Positions 17,630-25,763 of a stretch of 64,000 nucleotides of DNA are shown piece after piece. The stretch is from Mesorhizobium sp. YM1C-6-2. GTDB lineage: Bacteria; Pseudomonadota; Alphaproteobacteria; Rhizobiales; Rhizobiaceae. Position numbers and translations under genes: made by a program. The notes below the pieces were generated by a model that was not told where the DNA came from, ran no database searches, and was given only the letters and a program-made list of their open reading frames with translations. The stretch covers positions 620,001-684,000 of the forward strand of contig NZ_RCIZ01000001.1 in assembly GCF_003666685.1 (NCBI RefSeq), read 5' to 3'. Each line of letters begins with the position of its first letter. Position 1 is the stretch's first letter.

Positions 17630-18238
17630 TTCCGGTTTTCCTTCTTGCATGGTCGAGCAGCGCCCCGGCTGCCGACGCGCAGCCGCTGAGGACGCTCAAG
17701 ACCGTTGAGTTCGATTAGGAAAGCTTCCCTGGTCCGGCGGAGCCTCGTCCGCCAAACCAGGGCTAGCGGCCCGTCTTGGGCCGCCCCCGGAAGAAAAGTC
17801 TATGGACTGAAGTCTTGTTCACGGGCGGCATCATGGACAGGCCGGCCGGAAAGTCAAACGCATGACTTCGCCGATCCGGTTCCGAGCGTCCAAAGGCCGC
17901 ATCCGGCCGCAACCGATTGAAACGGCGGCGCGAAGCGATCACATTGAGGGCATGATGTTCTCCGGTCGCCATAAGTACCTGCTTGTTTCGGCGTCTCTGC
18001 TGAACCGGTCCTAGCCCCGGGCGGCAAGGACGCAGACGTCCGCCGGCTCGGGGAAATTCGTTCCTGGCGAGACACGCTCAGGCAACCCGCTGGCTCGGCG
18101 ATCCTTCTGCCGCAGCCGAACGATCGCGCCCCCTTCGCGATGGACCGCCGAAACCTTCGACACGGCTGATCACGCAACCCCGCCATCGCTGCTGGTCGTG
18201 CGGATCGCTCGCGATCGATCCGTTCCATGGAGAATGAC
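17630..18238. other. 609-base gene-poor stretch
   Basis: The stretch holds no well supported gene. It contains a long interrupted hairpin (17727-17762). An ORF of 50 codons (17862-18014) without a ribosome-binding site or recognisable sequence is probably not coding. The end of the stretch carries the ribosome-binding site (GGAG at 18229) of the DUF1127 gene. Confidence 0.4.
17727..17762. repeat. Interrupted inverted repeat
   Basis: CCCTGGT (17727-17733) pairs with ACCAGGG (17756-17762). After a 2x2 mismatch, five more pairs (GGCGG with CCGCC) close an 8-base loop. It has no T-run on either strand. It could be part of a small RNA or an mRNA 5' structure of the basic small gene to its left. 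Confidence 0.35.
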
Positions 18239-18532
18239 ATGTCCGACCACTTGATCGTCCAGCCCTCGCCCCCGAAGCGTGGCGGTACGCGGCGCGGGCC
18301 GCGGGTGACAATCGTGCAGCTCCTTTTCCGCGCGATGCAACGCTGGCAGCGGCGCCGGGCGACGGCCAATCTGCAAGGCCTCACCGACGGGCAGCTCGCC
18401 GACATCGGACTGTCGAGAAACGACATCCCGCGCGTGGTGGAGGGGCTCATCTGGCCGAAGGGCGAGGCAGCGCCGGTCCCCACGCAGGCGCCAGCAGAGC
18501 AGCCTTCCGACGAGCTTCGAAAGGCTGCCTGA
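18239..18532 (+). CDS. DUF1127 domain small protein
   Basis: The 97-residue protein has a basic middle (VQLLFRAMQRWQRRRAT) followed by the DUF1127 core LQGLTDGQLADIGLSRNDI (about residues 58-76), which forms the conserved L-x-x-L-xD-x-x-LxDIG-xxR/N pattern. Small DUF1127 proteins in alphaproteobacteria have been linked to RNA turnover and to phosphate and carbon metabolism. ATG 18239 is chosen because GGAG lies 6 bases upstream; an in-frame ATG at 18227 overlaps that ribosome-binding site. It stands alone on this strand. Confidence 0.8.
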   Translation: MSDHLIVQPSPPKRGGTRRGPRVTIVQLLFRAMQRWQRRRATANLQGLTDGQLADIGLSRNDIPRVVEGLIWPKGEAAPVPTQAPAEQPSDELRKAA

Positions 18533-18632
18533 AGATAGTTGCATGTGGCGATCTGCTCAGGCTCGGACGCCACCCGGATCGGGAAAGGGGCGCGGTGCTT
18601 TGCCGTCGCGTCCGGCAGTCGGAGACATCCAG

Positions 18633-18707
18633 TTGGACAGGACCACGAAAACGATCATCGCGATCGGCATGTTCGGATTGATGCTCGTCGCGTTTGCGAT
18701 GATCTGA
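18633..18707 (+). CDS. Possible 24-residue membrane peptide
   Basis: A TTG-initiated ORF encodes a short charged head (DRTTKT) followed by a continuous hydrophobic segment (IIAIGMFGLMLVAFAMI) up to the stop. GGAGA at 18621-18625 gives a ribosome-binding site about 7 bases upstream. A single membrane helix with an N-terminal basic head is the usual form of real small membrane proteins. There is no homology evidence here, and chance cannot be excluded. Confidence 0.35.
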   Translation: MDRTTKTIIAIGMFGLMLVAFAMI

Positions 18708-18951
18708 TCGCCGGACGGCGTCTTGCAGGTGACATTGCGTCGCCTTGAAGTAGCCGGCACAAGCGACTAGGTTAGGGGCATGTGCATGGAGACGTTCATC
18801 AGGGTTTCGAGGCTTGCCGGAGAAGGACGTGTCCTTTCCCGGAGCAGGCTCTCCGCCTCTGAATTCCGCACCTAACTACTGCTCCGGGATTTTCAGAAAA
18901 ATTATGCGGTTCATTCCTGCGGCGCCGTGCGTCGCACCAATGGAGCGTAAC

Positions 18952-19131
18952 ATGAGAATTTCCCGTTTAAGGCGCATTTGTCTTTCCTGCAGCCGCCTCT
19001 TGCCGAGAGCGGCTTCCCGGTGTCCCTGGTGCATCGTTTCGGCCGTCGTGCCGTCGTCCTGGGCCGATCAGCCGGAACCCCACCGCCGTCCGGCCGCGCA
19101 CCCGCCTGTTCTGTCGCAGGTGCTGCTATGA
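18952..19131 (+). CDS. Possible small Cys-containing ORF coupled to the Nudix gene
   Basis: This 59-codon ORF begins MRISRLRRICLSCSRLL, with GGAG 6 bases before its ATG, and its TGA overlaps the Nudix start as ATGA. Such overlap is the rule for true neighbours in this window. The N-terminal third is basic with paired Cys residues (CLSC, later CPWC); the rest is Pro-rich and unremarkable. I do not recognise it, and it may only be a translated leader. Confidence 0.3.
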   Translation: MRISRLRRICLSCSRLLPRAASRCPWCIVSAVVPSSWADQPEPHRRPAAHPPVLSQVLL

Positions 19132-19658
19132 AGGCGCGCAATCGGCAGGCCCTTGCGACCGGACAGCCTGACGTCGCAAGGCAGTACGCAGCCGTGCCCT
19201 GGCGCATGAGGGGCGGCTTCCTCGAGGTGATGCTGGTGACGTCGCGTCGCCGCGGCCGGTGGATCGTGCCGAAGGGATGGCGTGTGAAGGGCCGCTCGCC
19301 TTCGGAGTCGGCCGAACGCGAAGCCTTCGAGGAGGCGGGCGTGATCGGCCATGTCGGCACCGAGCCGATCGGAAGCTACCACTACTCCTGGCCGGGCGAG
19401 GACGGCTCACGCGAGCTACGCTACGTGACCGTGTTCGGTCTGCACGTCCTGGGCACCCTGGTCGACTGGCCGGAAAAGGGTCAGCGCAAGCGGATGTGGT
19501 GGCCGCTCGATGCGGCCTGCGAGGCGGTCGCGGAACCGGGGCTGGCTGAGCTACTCAGGTCCCTGAGCTCGCATTCCGGCAGCGCCGGGCGATCGGTCCT
19601 GACAGGCCCCTCCGCGCGACAGGTGAAGTCCTATCATTTCCGGCAGGCGACGGCATGA
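19128..19658 (+). CDS. Nudix hydrolase (diphosphoinositol-polyphosphate-phosphohydrolase-like)
   Basis: The 176-residue protein contains a Nudix box: WIVPKGW leads into the helix REAFEEAGV (residues 64-72), which supplies the metal-binding Glu residues (REUxEExGU). The upstream Glu of the classical Gx5E part is not in its usual place, as in other rhizobial DIPP-like Nudix proteins. It would cleave a nucleoside-diphosphate-linked or polyphosphate compound. The start ATG 19128 is chosen because it gives the usual short N terminus. The gene overlaps the next one by ATGA. Confidence 0.85.
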   Translation: MKARNRQALATGQPDVARQYAAVPWRMRGGFLEVMLVTSRRRGRWIVPKGWRVKGRSPSESAEREAFEEAGVIGHVGTEPIGSYHYSWPGEDGSRELRYVTVFGLHVLGTLVDWPEKGQRKRMWWPLDAACEAVAEPGLAELLRSLSSHSGSAGRSVLTGPSARQVKSYHFRQATA

Positions 19659-20524
19659 GTATGTCGGCTGATCCGGTACTGCTGGTCGCTTGGCACACGG
19701 GAGCGCTGATGGAGGGCGACCTTGCCTCGGCGCTCATGTGCGATGCGAATGACATACGCGTGCTGCTCGACGTTCTCGATGGCGAGGCAGGCCGCGGGGC
19801 AAGTCCGCTGCCGTTCTCGCTGCCGCCGCGCGCGCGTGTCGGGGCAGCGATTTCCTACGCCCTGCACGACCGGGCCGGCCTGTCGCTGGCGAGTGCCGCG
19901 GACGTCGTCGCCAAGTCGATGAAGATCTGCGATTCGATCCTGGCGACGCTGGATTTCTTTCCGTCCGCGAAACGGCTTTTTACCGAGCGTGCCGGAAAGC
20001 GCGACTGGCGCGACGAGCGCGATCCGCTCGTCCTCTTCGCGCCGCATGCGAGCGAGGAACTGCCGGTTCCGGCGATCGACGAATACATCGACGTCATCGA
20101 TGGACGGCGTATCGTCTGGAGGAAGCCCCGCCGCGACGCATACGAGCTCGCCTGTGAGCTGCATCGTCTTTCCGATGCCACGATGCGGCAGAATACGCCC
20201 GAGCTGCAGCAGGAACTCCTTGCGATCCTCGGCCGTCTGCGCGAACCTGCGGACCACACCGCCGAGTGGATCGGGATCGTCGACGACCGCGGCTTCCGCC
20301 CGCGCCCGGACCGCTTCGCGGATTTCACCCCGTTCCTGCGCAGGGGCGTCGAACTTTCCGGCGACGCCTCGCGCTTCACGGAGGCCTGCCGGACGCGGAT
20401 TTCGGTGAACGTTTCACTGGCCGCAAGATCGATGAAACGGCGCCTCCTCGGACTTCCCGTCAACGATCCGCTGGAGCTTTCCGCTCCCCGACAACGCTCA
20501 GAAGAACCGATGCCATGCACCTGA
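19655..20524 (+). CDS. Unrecognised protein between Nudix and nspC
   Basis: This is a 289-residue protein of unknown family. It overlaps the Nudix stop by four bases (ATGA) and its last ten bases overlap nspC. Third-codon positions are GC-rich as in neighbouring genes, which supports real coding. The N-terminal part (WHTGALMEGDLASALMCDANDIRVLLDVLDG) could be a helix-turn-helix, and residues 62-90 are predicted helical. The middle has DERDPLVLFAP and IDEYIDVIDGRRIVWRKP, and the C-terminal third is basic. There is no signal peptide or membrane segment. The linkage suggests a role with Nudix or polyamine synthesis, but that is inference. Confidence 0.65.
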   Translation: MSMSADPVLLVAWHTGALMEGDLASALMCDANDIRVLLDVLDGEAGRGASPLPFSLPPRARVGAAISYALHDRAGLSLASAADVVAKSMKICDSILATLDFFPSAKRLFTERAGKRDWRDERDPLVLFAPHASEELPVPAIDEYIDVIDGRRIVWRKPRRDAYELACELHRLSDATMRQNTPELQQELLAILGRLREPADHTAEWIGIVDDRGFRPRPDRFADFTPFLRRGVELSGDASRFTEACRTRISVNVSLAARSMKRRLLGLPVNDPLELSAPRQRSEEPMPCT

Positions 20525-21618
20525 TCCAGACGCCGCATTATCTGATCGACAAATCCAGGCTGCTCCGCAACCTGGAGCGCATCGCCTATCTGCGCGAGAA
20601 GTCCGGCGCCAAGGCACTGCTTGCTCTCAAATGTTTCGCCACTTGGTCGGTGTTCGATTTCATGCGTCCCTACATGGACGGCACCACGTCGTCGTCCCTG
20701 AACGAGGTGCGGCTCGGGCGGACGCGGTTCGGCGGCGAGACCCATGCCTACAGCGTCGCCTGGGCCGACCACGAGATCGACGAGGCGATCACCCACGCCG
20801 ACAAGATCATCTTCAACTCGATCGGCCAGCTCGACCGCTTCAGCGCCCGCGCCGGCGGCATCGCATGCGGGCTGCGGCTCAACCCCGGCGTCAGTTCGTC
20901 CAGCTTCGACCTTGCCGACCCGGCGCGGCCCTTCAGCCGGCTCGGCGAGTGGGAGCCCGGCAAGGTGGAGGCCGTGCTCGACCGCATCAACGGCTTCATG
21001 ATCCACAACAATTGCGAGAACGAGGATTTCGGCCTGTTCTCCAGGATGCTGGATCAGATCGAGGAGCGGTTCGGGGAACTGCTGCGCTATGCCGACTGGG
21101 TGAGCCTCGGCGGCGGCATCCACTTCACGGGCGAAGACTATCCGCTCGACGCGCTCTGCGACCGTCTGCGTGCGTTTTCCGACCGCTTCGGCGTGCAGGT
21201 CTATCTCGAGCCTGGCGAGGCGGCGGTGACGGAAAGCACCACGCTCGAGGTCACCGTGCTCGACACGCTCTACAACGGCAAGCATCTCGCTGTGGTCGAT
21301 TCCTCGATCGAGGCGCACATGCTCGACCTGCTGATCTACCGCGAGGAAGCGACGATCGAGCCCAACGAAGGCGCTCATGAATACATGGTCTGCGGCAAGT
21401 CGTGCCTGGCAGGCGACGTGTTCGGCACCTTCCGTTTCGAGCACCCCCTGAAGGTCGGTGACCGCATCTCGGTCCAGGATGCCGCCGGCTACACGATGGT
21501 AAAGAAGAACTGGTTCAACGGCGTGCGGATGCCCTCCATTGCCATCCGCGAGCTCGATGGAACGGTCCGGACCGTCCGCGAATTCGGCTACGCCGATTAC
21601 GAAGCGAGCCTTTCCTGA
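20515..21618 (+). CDS. nspC: Carboxynorspermidine/carboxyspermidine decarboxylase
   Basis: The 367-residue PLP enzyme has the fold of alanine racemase-like decarboxylases. Lys39 in ALLALKCF is the likely Schiff-base residue, SLGGGIHFTG (about 200) is the phosphate-binding loop, EPGEA is the family motif, and VCGKSCLAGD holds the catalytic Cys supplied across the dimer. It decarboxylates carboxy(nor)spermidine to (nor)spermidine in the cytoplasm. The partner dehydrogenase gene follows 39 bases later, which confirms the pathway. ATG 20515 lies inside the preceding gene. Confidence 0.93.
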   Translation: MHLIQTPHYLIDKSRLLRNLERIAYLREKSGAKALLALKCFATWSVFDFMRPYMDGTTSSSLNEVRLGRTRFGGETHAYSVAWADHEIDEAITHADKIIFNSIGQLDRFSARAGGIACGLRLNPGVSSSSFDLADPARPFSRLGEWEPGKVEAVLDRINGFMIHNNCENEDFGLFSRMLDQIEERFGELLRYADWVSLGGGIHFTGEDYPLDALCDRLRAFSDRFGVQVYLEPGEAAVTESTTLEVTVLDTLYNGKHLAVVDSSIEAHMLDLLIYREEATIEPNEGAHEYMVCGKSCLAGDVFGTFRFEHPLKVGDRISVQDAAGYTMVKKNWFNGVRMPSIAIRELDGTVRTVREFGYADYEASLS

Positions 21619-21657
21619 GGCTCCGCAATCCCAGCAAGAAGGAAAACCTCCCCCGAA

Positions 21658-22893
21658 ATGAAGAAACACGTCCTTATCATCGGCGCCGGCGGCGTCGCCC
21701 AGGTCGTCGCGCACAAATGCGCGCAGAACAACGATGTGCTCGGCGACATCCACATTGCTTCGCGCACGCTCGCCAAGTGCGAAGCGATCGTCGCGTCCAT
21801 CCATGAGAAGAAGGCTCTCAAGGTCGATGGCAAGCTGGAGGCGCACGCGCTCGATGCTATGGACGTGGAGGCGACCAAAAAGCTGATCGAAAGTACGGGC
21901 GCGCGGATCGTCATCAACGTCGGCTCGGCATTCCTGAACATGTCGGTGCTGTCGGCCTGCATAGGTACCGGCGCTGCTTATATCGACACCGCCATCCATG
22001 AAGATCCCAGGAAGGTGTGCGAGGCGCCGCCCTGGTACGCCAACTACGAGTGGAAGCGTCGCGAGGAATGCGAGAAGGCGGGCGTCACGGCGGTTCTCGG
22101 CGCCGGCTTCGACCCGGGCGTGGTGAACGCCTACGCGCGGCTTGCCAGGGACGAGTATTTCGACCGGATCGATTCCATCGACATCATCGACATCAACGCC
22201 GGAAGCCATGGACGGTACTTCGCTACGAACTTCGATCCGGAGATCAACTTCCGCGAGTTCACCGGCCAGGTGTGGTCATGGCAGGACGGCAAGTGGACCT
22301 CCAACAAGATGTTCGAGGTCGGCAAGGAGTGGGACCTGCCGGTTGTCGGCAAGCAGAAGGCCTATCTGACCGGCCATGACGAAGTGCATTCGCTGTCGCA
22401 GATCCTCGGCGTGCCGAACGTGCGCTTCTGGATGGGCTTCGGGGACCACTACATCAACGTCTTCAACGTGCTGAACAATCTCGGCCTGCTTTCCGAGCGG
22501 CCGGTGACGACGGCCGAAGGCGTCGAGGTTGTCCCGCTCAAGGTGGTGAAGGCAGTGCTGCCCGACCCGTCGTCCCTGGCTCCCGGCTACACCGGCAAGA
22601 CCTGCATCGGCGATCTCGTCAAGGGCGTGAAGGACGGCAAGGAGCGCGAGATATTCATCTACAACGTCGCCGACCACAAGGAAGCGTTCGAAGAGGTAGG
22701 CAGCCAGGGCATCTCCTATACGGCCGGCGTGCCGGCGGTCGCGGCCGCCATGCTGATCGCGACCGGCGAATGGGATGCCGGGAAGATGGTGAACGTGGAG
22801 GATCTGCCGGCGCGGCCGTTCCTCGAGCTGCTCGGCCGGATCGGGCTGCCGAGCCACGTCCGCGAGGCGGACAGCGACACGCCGATCGGCTGA
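21658..22893 (+). CDS. Carboxynorspermidine synthase / saccharopine dehydrogenase-like
   Basis: The 411-residue protein starts with a Rossmann dinucleotide site (IIGAGGVAQVV) and has the saccharopine-dehydrogenase-like fold. With nspC it forms the alternative spermidine pathway: it condenses aspartate-semialdehyde with a diamine to carboxy(nor)spermidine using NADPH. ATG 21658 has GAAGGA about 12 bases upstream. Its last 26 codons are duplicated downstream in a tandem 220-base repeat, so a relic of its C terminus (PFLELLGRIGLPSHV) appears again at 23035-23114. Confidence 0.92.
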   Translation: MKKHVLIIGAGGVAQVVAHKCAQNNDVLGDIHIASRTLAKCEAIVASIHEKKALKVDGKLEAHALDAMDVEATKKLIESTGARIVINVGSAFLNMSVLSACIGTGAAYIDTAIHEDPRKVCEAPPWYANYEWKRREECEKAGVTAVLGAGFDPGVVNAYARLARDEYFDRIDSIDIIDINAGSHGRYFATNFDPEINFREFTGQVWSWQDGKWTSNKMFEVGKEWDLPVVGKQKAYLTGHDEVHSLSQILGVPNVRFWMGFGDHYINVFNVLNNLGLLSERPVTTAEGVEVVPLKVVKAVLPDPSSLAPGYTGKTCIGDLVKGVKDGKEREIFIYNVADHKEAFEEVGSQGISYTAGVPAVAAAMLIATGEWDAGKMVNVEDLPARPFLELLGRIGLPSHVREADSDTPIG

Positions 22894-23034
22894 CCTTTCG
22901 CCCGGCGCACTCGCCGCGCTCGACCGGCTATCGCCGGAACGGTGCGGCGGGGCTCCGGCCGAGCCACGGCGATCCCCAGCGCCGGCTCAGGCCTTCTGCG
23001 CGTCGACTTCGGCGAAGGCTTCGCGCGCGATACG
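22814..23034. repeat. Tandem duplication, unit 1
   Basis: The unit contains the last 80 bases of the carboxynorspermidine synthase gene plus about 140 bases of downstream DNA, including a copy of the 3' end of the minus-strand CMD-family gene (22987-23034). Unit 2 starts directly behind it at 23035. I count about ten substitutions and one single-base indel between units, so the duplication is not recent. Confidence 0.9.
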
Positions 23035-23255
23035 GGCCGTTCCTCGAGCTGCTCGGCCGGATCGGGCTGCCGAGCCACGTCCGCGAGGGTGACAGCGACA
23101 CGCCGATCGGCTGAGCTTCGCCCGGCGCACCCGCCGCGCTGGACCGGCTATTGCCGGAACGGCGCGGCGGGGCTCCGGCCGAGCCCCGGCGATCCCCAGC
23201 GCCGGCTCAGGCCTTCTGCGCGTCGACTTCGGCGAAGGCTTCGCGCGCGATGCGG
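23035..23255. repeat. Tandem duplication, unit 2
   Basis: The second copy of the 220-221-base unit carries a relic of the carboxynorspermidine synthase C terminus that is still open to the same stop (23035-23114). Its right end is the true 3' end of the CMD-family gene. The hairpin GGGGCTC/GAGCCCC is perfect in this copy but has a mismatch in unit 1. Confidence 0.9.
23168..23188. terminator. Bidirectional-type hairpin between convergent genes
   Basis: An 8-base stem with a 5-base loop lies between carboxynorspermidine synthase (plus) and the CMD gene (minus). No T-run follows on either side. The equivalent position in unit 1 has one mismatch. Confidence 0.45.
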
Positions 23256-23593
23256 AAGGAATCGACGCCAGCCGGCACGCCGGCATAGATCGCGACCTGC
23301 AGCAGGACCTCGCGGATCTCGTCCCTGCTGACGCCGTTCTTCAGCGCGCCCTTTACATGCAGCTTCAGTTCGTGCGGGCGGTTGAGGCAGCTCAGCATCG
23401 CGAGGTTCAGCATCGAGCGCGTCTTGCGCGGCAGTTCTTCGCGGCCCCACACCGCGCCCCAGCAATATTCGGTCACGAGCTCCTGCATCGGCCGGTTGAA
23501 GTCGTCAGCGGCGGCGAAGGATTTCTCGACATAGTCCTTGCCGAGCACTTCCTTGCGGATGGCGAAGCCGCGTTCGAAAACGTCGTTGGTCAT
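23207..23593 (-). CDS. Carboxymuconolactone decarboxylase (CMD) family protein
   Basis: The 128-residue protein is about the length of PcaC and has the CMD-family core: EYCWGAVWGREEL, then CLNRPHELKLHVKGAL and REVLLQVAIYAGVPAG. The NRPHEL/H and YAG positions are conserved. It could be 4-carboxymuconolactone decarboxylase or an uncharacterised CMD relative. No other protocatechuate-pathway gene is nearby, so a PcaC role is unproven. AGGAG lies 8 bases before the ATG. Its 3' end lies in the tandem duplication. Confidence 0.8.
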   Translation of the reverse strand: MTNDVFERGFAIRKEVLGKDYVEKSFAAADDFNRPMQELVTEYCWGAVWGREELPRKTRSMLNLAMLSCLNRPHELKLHVKGALKNGVSRDEIREVLLQVAIYAGVPAGVDSFRIAREAFAEVDAQKA

Positions 23594-23696
23594 GAGGTCA
23601 CTCCTGTTTGGCAGATGATTGAGGTTGTCTGGCGCCGCCGGGATTTCTGTCCAGGCGTGGCCCTTCGGGATTGATCCGCCGCGGTTGTCACCGCGT

Positions 23697-24596
23697 TCAG
23701 GCGCGGATTTCCACGCCGGCCCATTCCTCGACGATCTTCACCATCGAGGTGAAATCGGAATCCGGGCCGAAGCGCGCATTGGTCGCCGCCAGCATCTGCC
23801 GCACGAGCGAGCCCGCCACCATCGGCACGCCGAGCGTCTCCGCCTCGTCCACGCAGAGGCGGACATCCTTGTAGGCGAGGGCGGTCGAGAAGCCGAAGTC
23901 GAAGGTGCCGGGCAGCACCGCGCGGGGGAACTTGTCCTGCGTGGCGCTGTTGCGGCCGCTCGACGCGTTGATGATGTCGCACATCACCTTCGGGTCGAGT
24001 CCTGCCTTGACGCCCATCGCCAGCGCTTCGGCCGAAAGCAGGATGACGGCCGCGCCGATCATGTTGTTGCCGAGCTTGGCGACCTGGGCGGTCCCGGCGG
24101 TTTCCCCGCAGAAGAACTGCCGTCCGAAATTGGCGAGGATCGGCTCGATTTCCCGGTAAATGGCTTCGCCGCCCGAGATCATCACCGCCAGCGTGCCGTT
24201 GGTGGCCCCGGCTATGCCGCCGGACACCGGCGCATCGACCCAGGCGATTCCTTTGCCGGAGAGTTCCTTCGCGATCGTGGCGGCCATGCTCGGCCCCGTG
24301 GTCGAGAGATCGACGACGACGCGCACCTTGGAGCCCTGCGCAATTCCCTTTGCCCCCAGCACCACCTCGCGGACGATCGCCGGGGTCGGCAGGCTGCAGA
24401 ACACGATCTCGGCCTGCGACGCGACCTCTTCCGGCGACGAGAGTGGGATCACGGAATCGCGGCCGATGTCGGCGGCGGCGCCGGCGCGCGCATCGTGCAC
24501 GAACACGCGATGGCCGGCGTCGGCAAGCCGTCGCGCCATTGGACCGCCCATCCGCCCGAGCCCGATGAAACCAAGCGTCTCGTGTTGCACCGGCAT
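23697..24596 (-). CDS. 3-hydroxyisobutyrate dehydrogenase-like NAD(P) oxidoreductase
   Basis: The 299-residue protein has an N-terminal Rossmann site (GFIGLGRMGGPMA), the substrate-binding motif DAPVSGGIAGA (about residue 121) and the catalytic Lys in VAKLGNNM (about 172). That is the beta-hydroxyacid dehydrogenase family, which includes tartronate-semialdehyde reductase (GarR) and 3-hydroxyisobutyrate dehydrogenase. The CMD gene lies 103 bases downstream on the same strand, and a LysR gene is divergent upstream and may control it. The true substrate is not readable from sequence. Confidence 0.9.
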   Translation of the reverse strand: MPVQHETLGFIGLGRMGGPMARRLADAGHRVFVHDARAGAAADIGRDSVIPLSSPEEVASQAEIVFCSLPTPAIVREVVLGAKGIAQGSKVRVVVDLSTTGPSMAATIAKELSGKGIAWVDAPVSGGIAGATNGTLAVMISGGEAIYREIEPILANFGRQFFCGETAGTAQVAKLGNNMIGAAVILLSAEALAMGVKAGLDPKVMCDIINASSGRNSATQDKFPRAVLPGTFDFGFSTALAYKDVRLCVDEAETLGVPMVAGSLVRQMLAATNARFGPDSDFTSMVKIVEEWAGVEIRA

Positions 24597-24701
24597 GTCT
24601 CCTAGGCACTGTCCTTTGCCCCTGGACGGGGATCGCCGGCCAGCTTAGTCGTCCAGACGGGCTTGGATAAGCGTCAAACACGGCATAACAGCTTTGCAGC
24701 C

Positions 24702-24719
24702 GGAGCCGGTGCAGGCTCC
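24702..24719. promoter_or_regulatory. Inverted repeat before the LysR gene
   Basis: GGAGCC (24702-24707) and GGCTCC (24714-24719) flank GGTGCA. It lies in the 152-base divergent gap between the hydroxyacid dehydrogenase and LysR genes, 29 bases before the LysR ATG. It may be an operator or a 5' mRNA hairpin. Confidence 0.3.
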
Positions 24720-24748
24720 ACCCGGAGAATGTCGCGGAAAGCCTATCG

Positions 24749-25678
24749 ATGTTTGACCTCAGACAGCTCCAGCTCTTCAACGCGGTCGCCGAATTCGGGA
24801 GCTTCTCGCGTGCCGCTGTCGCCCTTTCGGTCAGCCAGTCGGTCATCAGCCGCCAGATAAAGGCGCTCGAGGAGGAACTCGGCGTCTCGCTCCTCTACCG
24901 CAACGGCCGCGGCATCGTGCTGACCGAGGCGGGCAAGCTGCTCGAGAACTATGCGTCGGCCATACTGGAACAGGCTTCCCGCGCGACGACCGAGCTTGCG
25001 GCCCTGCGCTCCAACCCCAGGGGCACCATCGTGATCGGCATGCCGCCTTCGGTCGGCGTCGTGCTGACGCCGCCGCTTGTGCGCAATTTTCGCGAGGCGT
25101 TTCCACAGATCAGCATGCGTCTGGTCGAAGGCTTCAGCGGCCATCTGCTGGAGTGGCTGGTGATGGGCAAGATCGACGTCGCTGTCCTCTACAATGCTCC
25201 CCGCATGAACAATCTCCTGGCCGAGCCGCTCCTGCGCGACGAGCTTTTCCTGCTCGGCGCGAAGGACGATCCCTGCGCCCTGGGAGAGGGGCCGGTCGAA
25301 GCCTCGATGCTGGCAGAGCTGCCGATGATCCTGCCGGCGCGCCCGCACGGGCTGCGACTGCTTCTCGACCAGGTCCTGGGCGCGGCCGGGATAGAACCGA
25401 GGATCGACCTCGAGGTCGAGGCGATGCCCTCCACGCTGCGCCTCGTCGAAAGCGGCATCGGCTACACGATCCTGTCCTATTCCAGCGTGCATCACCTGGT
25501 GGCGGAGGGACGCATCAACTACTGGCGCATCCGCAATCCCTCCATCGAGCGGGAACTTCTGCTGGCGACATCGAGCCAGCGGCCGACGACCATCGCGATC
25601 CACGCCCTGACGGCGCAGATCAGGGAAGAGGTGAAGACCCTGCGCAAGCTGGGCGTCTGGGAGCCGGCGGCGGAGTGA
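24749..25678 (+). CDS. LysR family transcriptional regulator
   Basis: The 309-residue protein has the N-terminal winged helix-turn-helix (FDLRQLQLFNAVAEFGSFSRAAVALSVSQ) and a C-terminal periplasmic-binding-like effector domain from about residue 92 (GTIVIGMPPSVGVVL). It is related by eye to the Cbl/NAC-like and nitrogen-control subset of LysR proteins. It is divergent from the hydroxyacid dehydrogenase gene, which is its probable target, and the TetR gene follows on the same strand. Effector is unknown. Confidence 0.92.
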   Translation: MFDLRQLQLFNAVAEFGSFSRAAVALSVSQSVISRQIKALEEELGVSLLYRNGRGIVLTEAGKLLENYASAILEQASRATTELAALRSNPRGTIVIGMPPSVGVVLTPPLVRNFREAFPQISMRLVEGFSGHLLEWLVMGKIDVAVLYNAPRMNNLLAEPLLRDELFLLGAKDDPCALGEGPVEASMLAELPMILPARPHGLRLLLDQVLGAAGIEPRIDLEVEAMPSTLRLVESGIGYTILSYSSVHHLVAEGRINYWRIRNPSIERELLLATSSQRPTTIAIHALTAQIREEVKTLRKLGVWEPAAE

Positions 25679-25763
25679 CTGCATCGCGCCGGCGGCCTGT
25701 CCGGCTTGAACCTTGGCCCCGAAATGTCTACGCCAGAACAGGCAGCGGTTCGAAGGTGAAGGC

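Noticed and set aside
17862-18014. 50-codon ORF in the gene-poor stretch
   Set aside because: No ribosome-binding site, no hydrophobic or known motif; below the level I would accept.
19855-22209. 784-codon open frame on the minus strand
   Set aside because: It covers the unknown gene, nspC and part of carboxynorspermidine synthase in antisense. The product is His/Asp/Arg-rich without domains.
22814-23255. CRISPR or IS-like origin for the repeat
   Set aside because: Only two units of 220 bases, made of neighbouring gene ends. No short regular repeats, no terminal inverted repeats and no transposase.
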